A DNA stretch of 64,000 nucleotides, taken from assembly GCA_044222245.1 (NCBI GenBank), contig JBGANQ010000041.1, forward strand, positions 1 to 64,000, written 5' to 3'. Below are positions 27,621 to 35,913 of this stretch, in pieces (position 1 is the stretch's first letter; each line of letters starts with the position of its first letter). Source of the stretch: CALFML01 sp044222245 (GTDB lineage Bacteria; Myxococcota_A; Polyangia; Palsa-1104; JAEUJZ01). A program made the translations under genes and the position numbers. Under the pieces are notes generated by a model. The model had not been told where the DNA came from, ran no database searches, and worked only from the letters and a program-made list of their open reading frames with translations.

Positions 27621-27803
27621 ATGAAGACCGAACTCATCATCCGCGCCTGGAAAGATCAGCAGTTCCGCTCGCAGCTCGGCGCCCAGGCGCCCGCCCACCC
27701 CGCCGGTCGGTCGACCCCGGCCGAGCAGGTACTGAAGGAGAGCGTGATGAGCACCTCGCCGCAGTCGTACTGCAGCATCGGCTCGCACTGCCAGTGCGGC
27801 TAG
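27621..27803 (+). CDS. lanA: Class II lanthipeptide precursor (LanA)
   Basis: A 60-aa peptide encoded just before a lanM gene. The leader begins MKTELIIRAWKDQQFRSQL and contains HPAG, the signature of the mersacidin/lichenicidin-type leader (RAWKDPxFR ... NPAG). The C-terminal core runs from about residue 44: STSPQSYCSIGSHCQCG. It holds three cysteines (51, 57, 59) and six Ser/Thr (44, 45, 46, 49, 52, 55), enough for up to three (methyl)lanthionine rings plus dehydro residues. The acidic ELSDEEL segment and the Gly-Gly cleavage site expected before the core are missing; the sequence there is LKESVM. The cleavage point is therefore unknown. GGGAA precedes the ATG. Confidence 0.85.
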   Translation: MKTELIIRAWKDQQFRSQLGAQAPAHPAGRSTPAEQVLKESVMSTSPQSYCSIGSHCQCG

Positions 27804-27859
27804 AAGTCTGATTCAGGACCCACTGCGGACCCCGAGCCAGGTGGCGTCCGTCCTCACGG

Positions 27860-27898
27860 CCCCGAGGCCGCTGCGGGCGGGTGCCACGCGGCTCGGGG
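27860..27898 (+). terminator. Hairpin between lanA and lanM, possible attenuator
   Basis: CCCCGAGGCCGC (27860-27871) pairs with GCGGCTCGGGG (27888-27898), with one bulged base and a 16-nt loop. It lies 57 nt after the lanA stop. A short T5 run occurs about 28 nt further on, too far for a classic terminator. Partial termination between a precursor gene and its synthetase gene is common in lanthipeptide operons and would give more lanA than lanM transcript. Confidence 0.45.
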
Positions 27899-27998
27899 CG
27901 CCTCGCGACGGTTCTGAAGCAGGCTTTTTGTCCGCTAGTCCCGCAGCGTCCCGGCGGCCGGTCCGCCGGGCGGCGCGTCTTGCACCCAGGAGGCTCTC

Positions 27999-30900
27999 AT
28001 GATCTGCTCGCTCGCTGGCGCCACCCCGGTGGCGACTCCCTCGCTCCCGACCATGACTCCCTTGAGCTTCGCGGAGCTCCTGCAGCGCTTCCTGCCGCTT
28101 GCCCCAGAGGCGCCGCCGCCGCCTGGGACGCTGCCGTTTATTCCGGCGCTGTACGGTTTTGTCCGGCCCGCGGTCAGCGCCCTGCGCGCTCGCCTTTTGC
28201 CGCCGGTCGGCTATGAGCTGGACTGGATCGCCGTCGAGCGCGACTGCCTGACGCACCTTGGCGAGCAGCTTCACCGGCTCTGCCGGCGCACCCTGGTGCT
28301 CGAGCTCAACGTGGCGCGGCTGCGCGAGCTTTTGCGCGGTGACACCCCCGAGCAGCGCTTCCAGGACTACACCCGCCGCATCCTCCAGGACCCCGCCGCC
28401 TGGGCCGAGCTTGCTGCCGAGTACAAGGTGCTGGCGCAGCAGCTGGCGGCCGCCATCGAGCGCTGGACGCGCGTGTGGTGCGAGCTGTTTTGCTCCCTCA
28501 CCGCAGACTTCGCGCAGGTCGCCACCCTGCTGCAGCCGGCGCTGCAGCGGCCGACTCTGGTGGCGGTCAAGGGCGGGCTCTCGGACCCTCACCGCGGTGG
28601 GCGCGGCGTCTTTCACCTCACTTTTCAGGATGCCGGCGCGACGCCCCAGCAGGCGCGGGTGGTCTACAAGCCGCGGTCGCTGACCGTGGACGCGCACTTC
28701 CAGCAGCTGCTCGCCGCGTGCAACCAGGCGGCCGCCTGCGGCACCCTCAGCCTGCGCGGCCTGCGCTACGCCGCCCCGCCGCTGCTCGGCTGCGAGTTCC
28801 CGCGCTTCCGCACGCTGCGCAGCATCGACTGCGGCGATCACGGCTGGGTCGAGTTCGTAGCCGCCGCGCCGTGCCAGAGTCCGGAGGAGGTGGCGCGCTT
28901 CTACGCCCGCCAGGGCGGCTTCCTGGCGCTGCTGCACCTGCTGGACGGCGCCGACCTGCACCACGAGAACATCATCGCCCACGGCGAGCACCCGATGCTG
29001 GTGGACCTCGAGATGCTGTTTCATCCGTGGACCGGACCCGCCCCTGCGGCCGGGGCCCGCGAGCGCGCCGAGGCGCTGCTGCGCGAGTCGGTGATGCGCA
29101 CCATGCTGCTGCCGGGCCGCTCGTGGGGCGACCGCGAGCGGGCCGGGGTCAACCTGGGCGGGCTGGGCAACGGCGGCGAGCAGCCGGTGCCGCAGCCGGT
29201 GAGCTGCTGGGCCGACGCCGGGACCGATGAGATGCGCCTGGCCACCGGACCCGGCTCGCTGCCGCCGGGCGACAACCTGCCGCGCCTGAATGGGGCGGTG
29301 GCCCCAGTGTCGCACCACGCCGAGGCGGTGGTGGCCGGCTTTGAGGCCGTGCTGCGCCTGGTGCTGAGCGAGCGCGAGCGCTGGCTGACCCCCGACGGAC
29401 CGCTGTGGGCCTTTGCCCACGATGAGGTCCGCCGGCTGGTGCGACCGACCGTGGTGTACGCCGAGATCCTCGACGTCCTCACCCACCCCGACCACCAGCG
29501 GGAGCGCCTGGCGCGCGAGCAGCTTATCGCGGTGCTCACCGATGTTCCGACGGTGCCGGCCCTGCCGCCGTGGGCCCTGGAGGTCGAGCGGACGGACCTG
29601 GAGCAAGGGGATGTCCCGCTGTTCCTCAGCCGTCCCGCCAGCACCTTGCTTGCCGATTCGCGGGGGGTGAAGGCAGCGGGCTATCTGGACGAGCCGGCGC
29701 TCGCCGCGGTGCTGCGGCGGGTCGCGACGCTCGACGAGCGGGCAGTCGGGCAGCAGGTCTTCATCATCCGCGCCGCGCTCGCCGTGGCGGGGCTGAGCCT
29801 GGGGGTGACCGCGCCGACCGCGCCGCTGGCCCACCGCCCCGTGGAGCCGAGCCTGGGCGGGGCGCCGGCGCTGCCGCCGCCGGGAGCCGCTGCGGTCGCG
29901 GCCCACGACCAGCTGGCGGCTGCAGCCCGCGCTGCGGCCGTCGACTCCGCCCCCAGGCGCGCCGGCGCGGCGGGCGACGATGCAGCCAGCGCGGGGTCCG
30001 GGGACGGGGCCGGCGAGCTGGCGGGCGAAGTGGACTGGGCGCCGCGCTGGCTCGCCGAGCGGCTGAGCCGCGATGCGGTGCGCGGGGAGCTTGACGTCAG
30101 CTGGATCGGCGCCATGGCGATCAGCGAGACCGCCTCCGAGCTGGCGCCGCTGCACCCGGATCTATACGACGGGACGGCGGGGGTGGCGCTGTTTCTGGGC
30201 TACCTGGGGCGGCTGAGCGGGGAGGCGCGCTACCTGGAGCTGGCGCAGCGGGCCGGCCGCGCCCTGCACGCCGGACTGCTCGCGCAAAAGCCGGGGGCGC
30301 CGCTCGGGGGCTTCGGCGGCCTGCCGTCCCAGCTCTACGCCCTTTTGCACCTGCAGGCGGTGCTCGGCGACCGCGGCCTGCTCTCGACGCTGGACGATGC
30401 GCTGCGGATCATCGCGGCGGAGCTTGACCGGGACGAGCGTCTTGATGTCATGTACGGTGCCGCGGGCGCGCTGCTGGTGCTCCTGACCGCCCATGAGATG
30501 ACGCGCGCGGAGGCACCGCTGGCGGTGGCGGTGGCCTGCGGGCGCCACCTGGCCGCCAAGGCGCGGCGCGGCGCGGCGGGGGCCTGCTGGCCGGTACAGG
30601 TGGCGACGCAGCCGCTGCTCGGGTTTGCCCACGGCGCCGCGGGCATCGCTGCGGCGCTGGCGCGCCTGGCGCGCCTGGTGGCCGACCACGACGAGTTCGG
30701 CGCCGAGGCGGCCGGCTTCCTGGGGCTGGCCCGCGAGGCGCTCGCCTTCGAGCGCGCGAGCTACGATGCGGCGCGCGGCTGGCCGGATCTGCGCCAGGCG
30801 CCGGCGCAGTACCCGCTGGCCTGGTGCCACGGCGCCCCCGGGGTGGCGCTCGGCCGGCTGCCGCTGCTCGACCTCGATCCGCAGGCGCGGACCGAGGTGG

Positions 30901-31220
30901 CCGAGGCGATCACCCGCACCCTGGCGGCGCCGCCGCTGCTCGGCCACGGCCTGTGTCACGGTCAGCTCGGCAACCTGGTCATCGCCGATGAGGCGGCGCG
31001 CCGGCTGGGTCGCGCCGACCTGGCCGCGCAGGTGCAGCACAAGGGGCGCGCGGTGCTGCAGGTGCTGCACCGCAGCGGTCCGCGCGGCTCGCTCGCCTTC
31101 GCCGCCGCGGCGCCCGGCCTGATGGACGGGCTGGCCGGTGTCGGGCTTGGCCTGCTGCGCCTGGCCTACCCGGACAAGGTCCCGCTGGTTCAGGCGCTGG
31201 CCGCTGGCCCGCCCGGCTAA
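27999..31220 (+). CDS. lanM: Class II lanthipeptide synthetase LanM
   Basis: The product is 1,073 aa, with AGGAGG 7 nt before the ATG. The dehydratase half (about 150-620) shows KGGLSDPHRGGRGV, VVYKPRSLTVDAHF and HENIIAHGEHPMLVDLEMLF, which match the kinase-like phosphorylation/elimination region of LanM. A linker rich in Ala/Pro (about 620-700) follows. The cyclase half (about 720-1065) has DGTAGVALFLG and the zinc ligands C943 in AWCHGAPG and C986-H987 in GLCHGQLGN. The enzyme should dehydrate Ser/Thr of the adjacent LanA and add cysteine thiols to form lanthionines. No LanT transporter/protease or immunity gene is present in the flanks, so export and leader removal must use another locus or another protease. 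Confidence 0.95.
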   Translation: MICSLAGATPVATPSLPTMTPLSFAELLQRFLPLAPEAPPPPGTLPFIPALYGFVRPAVSALRARLLPPVGYELDWIAVERDCLTHLGEQLHRLCRRTLVLELNVARLRELLRGDTPEQRFQDYTRRILQDPAAWAELAAEYKVLAQQLAAAIERWTRVWCELFCSLTADFAQVATLLQPALQRPTLVAVKGGLSDPHRGGRGVFHLTFQDAGATPQQARVVYKPRSLTVDAHFQQLLAACNQAAACGTLSLRGLRYAAPPLLGCEFPRFRTLRSIDCGDHGWVEFVAAAPCQSPEEVARFYARQGGFLALLHLLDGADLHHENIIAHGEHPMLVDLEMLFHPWTGPAPAAGARERAEALLRESVMRTMLLPGRSWGDRERAGVNLGGLGNGGEQPVPQPVSCWADAGTDEMRLATGPGSLPPGDNLPRLNGAVAPVSHHAEAVVAGFEAVLRLVLSERERWLTPDGPLWAFAHDEVRRLVRPTVVYAEILDVLTHPDHQRERLAREQLIAVLTDVPTVPALPPWALEVERTDLEQGDVPLFLSRPASTLLADSRGVKAAGYLDEPALAAVLRRVATLDERAVGQQVFIIRAALAVAGLSLGVTAPTAPLAHRPVEPSLGGAPALPPPGAAAVAAHDQLAAAARAAAVDSAPRRAGAAGDDAASAGSGDGAGELAGEVDWAPRWLAERLSRDAVRGELDVSWIGAMAISETASELAPLHPDLYDGTAGVALFLGYLGRLSGEARYLELAQRAGRALHAGLLAQKPGAPLGGFGGLPSQLYALLHLQAVLGDRGLLSTLDDALRIIAAELDRDERLDVMYGAAGALLVLLTAHEMTRAEAPLAVAVACGRHLAAKARRGAAGACWPVQVATQPLLGFAHGAAGIAAALARLARLVADHDEFGAEAAGFLGLAREALAFERASYDAARGWPDLRQAPAQYPLAWCHGAPGVALGRLPLLDLDPQARTEVAEAITRTLAAPPLLGHGLCHGQLGNLVIADEAARRLGRADLAAQVQHKGRAVLQVLHRSGPRGSLAFAAAAPGLMDGLAGVGLGLLRLAYPDKVPLVQALAAGPPG

Positions 31221-31312
31221 GGCAGGCCCGCACAACTGGGCGCCCGGGCCGCGGCGGTCACGAACTTGCGGGGCTGTACCCGGCGTGAGGCTGGGGCGCG
31301 GCCGCCCGTCCT

Positions 31313-32203
31313 TTACAGGCCAAAGTCGCCAATGAAGGGCTTGATCAGGTCGAGCAGGGCGCGGATGCGCGGGATCTCGGACAGGACGGCCGGTACCATC
31401 ACCCGCAGTCCGATATCGCGGCACACCAGCTCGGGCAGCACCGGGACCAGCGTCCCCTCGGGGACCCCGGGGTCGGGGAGCATCGCATCGGGCACCAGCG
31501 CGATGCCGTGGCCGGCGAGCGCGAACTGGCGGATAAGGTGAATGTGCCTGGTGATCAGAAGCGGACTGACGGACAAGGTCCCGCCGCCGCGCAGCGGCCA
31601 GAGCTTGCCGTCGGCTCCCGGGCACTCCCAGGCCAGCAGATCGTGCTGGGCGAGGTCAGAGAGGGTGCGCGGCGTGCCGCGCTGCGCCAGATACGCGGCG
31701 CTGGCGACCAGCCAGACCCGGATCCGCACGAGCTCGCGCGCCACCCACGGCCCCTTGGGGCTGGTCTCGCCAAAGTGCACCGCCAGGTCCACGTCCTCGA
31801 CCAGACCCCCGGCAGGGTCATCGCTGAAGTGCAGGCGGAAGGTCAGCCGTGGGTAGCGACTGTGGACGTAGCCGAGCATCGGCGTCAGCACGTGCGGCGG
31901 CAGGCCCACCGGCAGCAGGATGCGCAGCACCCCGGAGGGCTCGGCCCCCACCTCGCGCACCGACTGGATGAGGGCGTTTACCTCCTGGACCATCAGCCGC
32001 CCGCGCGCCGCCAGCACCGAGCCCGCCGTGGTGAGCGAGACGCCGACGCGGGTCCTATCGACCAGCAGCACGCCGGCGCGCGCCTCCAGCTGATCGATCC
32101 GCCGCCGCAAGGTCGCGCGCGAGAGGCGCAGGGACTTGGCTGCGGTCAGAAACGAGCCGGTGTCCGCCACCGCCAGCAGGGCTCTGAGTTCTTCAAGATC
32201 CAT
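31313..32203 (-). CDS. LysR-family transcriptional regulator
   Basis: The product is 296 aa. The N-terminal winged helix (1-60) reads LLAVADTGSFLTAAKSLRLSRATLRRRIDQLE, the LysR helix-turn-helix. Residues about 90-290 form the effector-binding domain with LRILLPVGLPPHVLTPMLG and GHGIALVPDAML. It is closest in style to the CrgA/AaeR group. LysR genes usually regulate a divergent neighbour; the gene on the far side (32364) is on the same strand, and lanM is convergent, so its target is not clear. A role in lanthipeptide control is possible but not supported by arrangement. Confidence 0.9.
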   Translation of the reverse strand: MDLEELRALLAVADTGSFLTAAKSLRLSRATLRRRIDQLEARAGVLLVDRTRVGVSLTTAGSVLAARGRLMVQEVNALIQSVREVGAEPSGVLRILLPVGLPPHVLTPMLGYVHSRYPRLTFRLHFSDDPAGGLVEDVDLAVHFGETSPKGPWVARELVRIRVWLVASAAYLAQRGTPRTLSDLAQHDLLAWECPGADGKLWPLRGGGTLSVSPLLITRHIHLIRQFALAGHGIALVPDAMLPDPGVPEGTLVPVLPELVCRDIGLRVMVPAVLSEIPRIRALLDLIKPFIGDFGL

Positions 32204-32363
32204 GGGTGCTCCATCGGAGTGAGCGGTTGGTGAACCTGAGGCAGCCGGCGCTCTCCCGCGGCCGCGACCTCATCATTCAAACCCGAAGTGGCTCCATCCC
32301 GCCATCCCGCCCGGTGCCCGGCGCCCGGCCCCTGACTCCTGGCTCCTGGCTGAAGACCGGTGG

Positions 32364-34268
32364 CTAGCGGTGGCGCAGCAGCATCCCGCCGACGCCGGCG
32401 GCGCGCAGCACGCCGCCGCTGCCCGACACCGCGAGGAAGCTGTTGTTGGTGCCGCTCGGCGCGCGCGACCAGGTGGCGCCGTCCCAGTGCAAAAGGAGTC
32501 CTAGCGGACCGCCGATCCACAGGTCGCTCGCCCCGCTGCCCCCTACGGCGGTCAACGCCGAGGTGGTTCCGCTGGCGACCGCGGACCAGCTGCTGCCGTT
32601 CCAGCGTAAGATGACACCCATCTCGCCGATGGCCCAGACGTCGCTGGCGGCGCTGCCCCAGACGCTGCGCAGCCCCTGCGTGGTGCCGCTCGGGCTGCGC
32701 GACCAGCTGGTTCCGTCCCAGCGCAGGATGACGCCTCCGTCTCCCACCGCCCAGACCGCGCCGGCGGCGCTGCCCCAGACTCCCAAGAGCCGCGTGGTGA
32801 CGCCGCTTGCGGTCGGCGCCCAGCGGGTCCCGTCAAAGTGCCAGATGGCGCCGCCGTCGCCGACCGCCCAGAGGTCGCTGGCGCCGCGCCCCCACACGCC
32901 GCGCAGCGTGACGGTGACTCCGGAGAAGCTCCGCCACGCGCTGCCGTTCCAGCGCAGGATGGTCCCGCTGTCGCCGACCGCCCAGAGGTCGCTGGCGCCG
33001 CTGCCCCACAGCGCCCGCAGGTCGGCGGTGGTGCCGCTCGGCACCGCGCCAAAGCGGCTGCCGTCCCAGTGCAGGAGGGTGCCGCCGGCGCCGACGGCCC
33101 AGGCAGAGTCGGCATCGCTGCCCCACACGCCGAGCAGATCCTGGGCGCTCAGGCTGCCGAGCAGCGACCACTGGGTCCGGTTCCAGCGCAGCCGGAGGCC
33201 GTGGCTGCCGACCACCCACAAGTCGCTGGCGCTGCTGCCCCACAGCGCGAACAGCGAGACTGCGGGCGCCCCGGCGACCGCGCTCCACGCGGTGCCGTCC
33301 CAGTGCAGCACGACGCCGGCATCGCCGGCCGCGAAGACCTCGCTGCGGCCACTGCCCCAGACGGTGTAGAGGGTCTCGGCGGTGCCGCTGGTCACGGTGC
33401 TCCAGGCCGCGCCATCCCAGTGCAACAAGGTGCCCGCATCGCCGACTACCCACACGTCATCGGCGGCGCTGCCCCAGGCGCTGACCAGGATGCTGGTGGC
33501 CCCCGAGGCGACCGGGGCCCAGGCAGTCCCGTCATAGTGGAGCAGGAGTCCGTCATCGCCCACCGCCCAGACATCGCGGGCGCTGCTCCCCCAGACTCCG
33601 TTAAGGGCCGCGGTGGCGGGGCTCTTCACGCTGCTCCAGGCGGCGCCGTCCCAGTGGACGATGGTGCCGCTCTGCCCCACGGCCCAGACGTCGCTGGCGC
33701 CGCTGCCCCAGACGCCGTTGAGCGTTGTGGTGGTCGCCGAGCTCACGGCGCTAATGGCGGTGCCGTTCCAGTGCAGCACGGCTCCGCCGTTGCCCACCGC
33801 CCAGACGTCGCTCGGCCCGGTCCCCCAGACGCTGGTCAGCGACTGCGCGGTGCCGCTGTCCACCACCGTCAGGCGCTGGCCGTCGGAGTGGACGATGCCT
33901 CCCAGCGAGCCGACCATCCAGACGTCGCTGGCCGAGCTGCCCCAGACCGCGTAGTGCGAGTTGCCGTGCGGCAGCGGATGTTCCCAGCACCAGCCGCCGC
34001 TGTTGCAGACCGGCGGCGGCGGCTCCCCGCCATCGGGCGGCGGGGCGGCGGCGTCAATAGGGGCGCCATCTGCGGTGCCAGCATCGGGCAGCGCGGCGCC
34101 GCTGCCGCAGCCGGACCCGGCTCCGAGCACGAGCAGGAGACCGACCACAAGGCCGCCGAGCCAGAGCCGGGATCGGCGCCGAAGCGTTAGCGCGGCCGGG
34201 TTGCGTGCGGTGAGGTATCGCAAGGAGTCCCTTTCAACTAGCCCTTCCGGAGGCTGCAGCGGCTTCAT
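32364..34268 (-). CDS. Lipoprotein made of 14 propeller-like repeats
   Basis: The product is 634 aa from the ATG at 34268; a TTG at 34223, preceded by AAAGGGA, would give a neater signal peptide and is a real alternative. The signal ends with a lipobox (GAGSGC). A Pro/Ala/Asp linker follows, with a short cysteine-containing WCWEHPLPHG. The rest is 14 repeats of about 40 residues with consensus GVWGSGASDVWAVGDxG, then ILHWDGTxW. The last one or two copies are degenerate. Each repeat resembles a beta-propeller blade, and 14 equals two seven-bladed propellers. Such proteins occur in myxobacteria and are secreted or surface bound; function is unknown. The DNA repeat has a period near 120 bp and could recombine. 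Confidence 0.8.
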   Translation of the reverse strand: MKPLQPPEGLVERDSLRYLTARNPAALTLRRRSRLWLGGLVVGLLLVLGAGSGCGSGAALPDAGTADGAPIDAAAPPPDGGEPPPPVCNSGGWCWEHPLPHGNSHYAVWGSSASDVWMVGSLGGIVHSDGQRLTVVDSGTAQSLTSVWGTGPSDVWAVGNGGAVLHWNGTAISAVSSATTTTLNGVWGSGASDVWAVGQSGTIVHWDGAAWSSVKSPATAALNGVWGSSARDVWAVGDDGLLLHYDGTAWAPVASGATSILVSAWGSAADDVWVVGDAGTLLHWDGAAWSTVTSGTAETLYTVWGSGRSEVFAAGDAGVVLHWDGTAWSAVAGAPAVSLFALWGSSASDLWVVGSHGLRLRWNRTQWSLLGSLSAQDLLGVWGSDADSAWAVGAGGTLLHWDGSRFGAVPSGTTADLRALWGSGASDLWAVGDSGTILRWNGSAWRSFSGVTVTLRGVWGRGASDLWAVGDGGAIWHFDGTRWAPTASGVTTRLLGVWGSAAGAVWAVGDGGVILRWDGTSWSRSPSGTTQGLRSVWGSAASDVWAIGEMGVILRWNGSSWSAVASGTTSALTAVGGSGASDLWIGGPLGLLLHWDGATWSRAPSGTNNSFLAVSGSGGVLRAAGVGGMLLRHR

Positions 34269-34359
34269 ATGAGAGCTTGTGGCGTGCACCCTACCTGCTT
34301 TGGGCGCCGGATTGCACGCGCTTTTGCTCGCGCCGCCGGCTGGCTGTGTAAGATGCGCC

Positions 34360-35913
34360 ATGCGCACCCTCTCTCGCTCCTTGCCCGTCGCCGCCGCGGC
34401 CACCCTGCTGGCCGCGGTCACCCTGCTGGCTGCGGCCACTGGCTGCCGCCAGGGCTCGGATGAGCCGGCGTTCCCAGATGACTTCCTGTTCGGTGTCGCC
34501 ACCGCGGGGTTCCAGAACGATCCCGGCTGCCCGACCCTGCCCGCTTCGGAGTGCATCGACGCGGGCAGTGACTGGTATCAGTTTGTCACCTCGCCGGAGG
34601 TCCGCGCCTCCAGGCGGAGCTACCTCAGCGGCGATCCGCTCAGCCTGGGCCCGGGCAGCTATGAGCTTTATGAAAAAGACTTCGATCTGGTAAAGGATGG
34701 CCTCTCTGGCAACGCCGTCCGCCTGAGCCTGGAGTGGTCGCGCATCTTCCCCCGCGCCACCTTCGGCGTCGAGGGCTTCGCCGCCCTGCGGGCGCAGGCC
34801 GATGGCAAGGCGCTGGCTCACTATCACGCCGTGCTGCGGGCGCTCAAGCAGCGGGGCCTGACGCCGCTTGTCACCCTGCATCACTACACCTTGCCGGCCT
34901 GGCTGCACGACGCCGTGGGGTGCCACAAGGATCTGACTACCTGCCAGCCGCGCGGCTGGCTCGATGAGCGCGCGGTGCACGAGATCACCAAATACGCCGG
35001 CTTCGCGGCGCAGGAGTTCGCCGCCGAGGTCGACCTGTGGGCGACGCTGAACGAGCCGTTCGCGGTGATCCTGCCCGGCTTTATCGCCCCCACCGCCGAC
35101 CGCACCAACCCGCCCGCCGCGCTGCTCGCCCTGACCGAGGCGCGCACCGCGCTGCTGGCGATGATAAAGGCCCACGCGCGCATGTACGACGCCGTCAAGG
35201 CAGCGGACCAGAGTGATGCCGATGGCGATGGGCGACCGAGTCAGGTGGGCCTGGTCTACAACATGACCCCGGCGGCGCCGCGCGATCCGCAAAACCCGCT
35301 CGACGTGCTCGGCGCCGAGCGGCTGTTCTACCTTTACAACGAGGTGTTCCTCAACGCCGTGCTGCGCGGTGAGCTGGACGAGAACCTGGACGGCAACCGG
35401 GTGGCGCGGCCCGAGCTGCAGCGCATGGACTACGTAGGAATCAACTACTACACCCGCGCCATCGTCGATGGCACCGCCAAGCCGTTCCTGCCCGACCTGT
35501 CGCCGCTGTCGACCTTCAACCCGCTGACCTCGACCCTGTATACCGAGTATCCTAAGGGCATCTACGACATGGTGGCCTACGTCAACGAGCGCGGCTACCC
35601 GGCGATCATTACCGAGAACGGCAGCGCCGATCCGAGCGACTTGATGACCGCGCCGCGCTACCTGGCCGAGCACTTGGGCTGGCTGCAGCGCGCCGTGGCC
35701 ACCGGCGCCCGGGTGCGCGGCTACTTCTACTGGACGCTGGTCGACAACTACGAGTGGAACCACGGCCTGCAGCTAAGCTACGGGCTGTACCAGCTGCTGC
35801 AAGACCCGCAAAAGACGCGCGTGCCGCGGCTGGCGGTGGAGGTCTTTCGCCAGATCGCCACGCGCAAGGCGATTCCGCCCGAGCTCCAGCTGAAGTATCC
35901 CCTTCCCGACTAG
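34360..35913 (+). CDS. GH1 beta-glucosidase-like lipoprotein
   Basis: The product is 517 aa from the ATG at 34360. The signal peptide ends in a lipobox, AAATGC, with lipidated Cys29, so the enzyme sits on a membrane surface outside the cytoplasm. Family 1 features: DDFLFGVATAGFQ at the start, the acid/base in ATLNEPFAV (E232), YVGINYYTR, the nucleophile in ITENGSA (E419), and YFYWTLVDNYEWNHG near the end. Length is slightly above the family norm because of the N-terminus. A secreted GH1 fits scavenging of beta-glucosides. It is divergent from the repeat lipoprotein, with a 91-bp gap, and its stop overlaps the convergent aminotransferase stop (CTAG). Confidence 0.92.
   Translation: MRTLSRSLPVAAAATLLAAVTLLAAATGCRQGSDEPAFPDDFLFGVATAGFQNDPGCPTLPASECIDAGSDWYQFVTSPEVRASRRSYLSGDPLSLGPGSYELYEKDFDLVKDGLSGNAVRLSLEWSRIFPRATFGVEGFAALRAQADGKALAHYHAVLRALKQRGLTPLVTLHHYTLPAWLHDAVGCHKDLTTCQPRGWLDERAVHEITKYAGFAAQEFAAEVDLWATLNEPFAVILPGFIAPTADRTNPPAALLALTEARTALLAMIKAHARMYDAVKAADQSDADGDGRPSQVGLVYNMTPAAPRDPQNPLDVLGAERLFYLYNEVFLNAVLRGELDENLDGNRVARPELQRMDYVGINYYTRAIVDGTAKPFLPDLSPLSTFNPLTSTLYTEYPKGIYDMVAYVNERGYPAIITENGSADPSDLMTAPRYLAEHLGWLQRAVATGARVRGYFYWTLVDNYEWNHGLQLSYGLYQLLQDPQKTRVPRLAVEVFRQIATRKAIPPELQLKYPLPD

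Noticed and set aside
27881..28216. Second lanthipeptide precursor between lanA and lanM
   Set aside because: The frame has no leader motif and overlaps the lanM start; its cysteine arrangement is not core-like.
27813..30155. 780-aa open frame on the minus strand opposite lanM
   Set aside because: The plus strand has clear LanM motifs; the minus frame is rich in Arg, Gln and His with no recognisable domain.
32364..34268. Tandem repeats considered as a CRISPR or satellite array
   Set aside because: The period is about 120 bp, the units keep a reading frame with a propeller-blade consensus, and there are no unique spacers.
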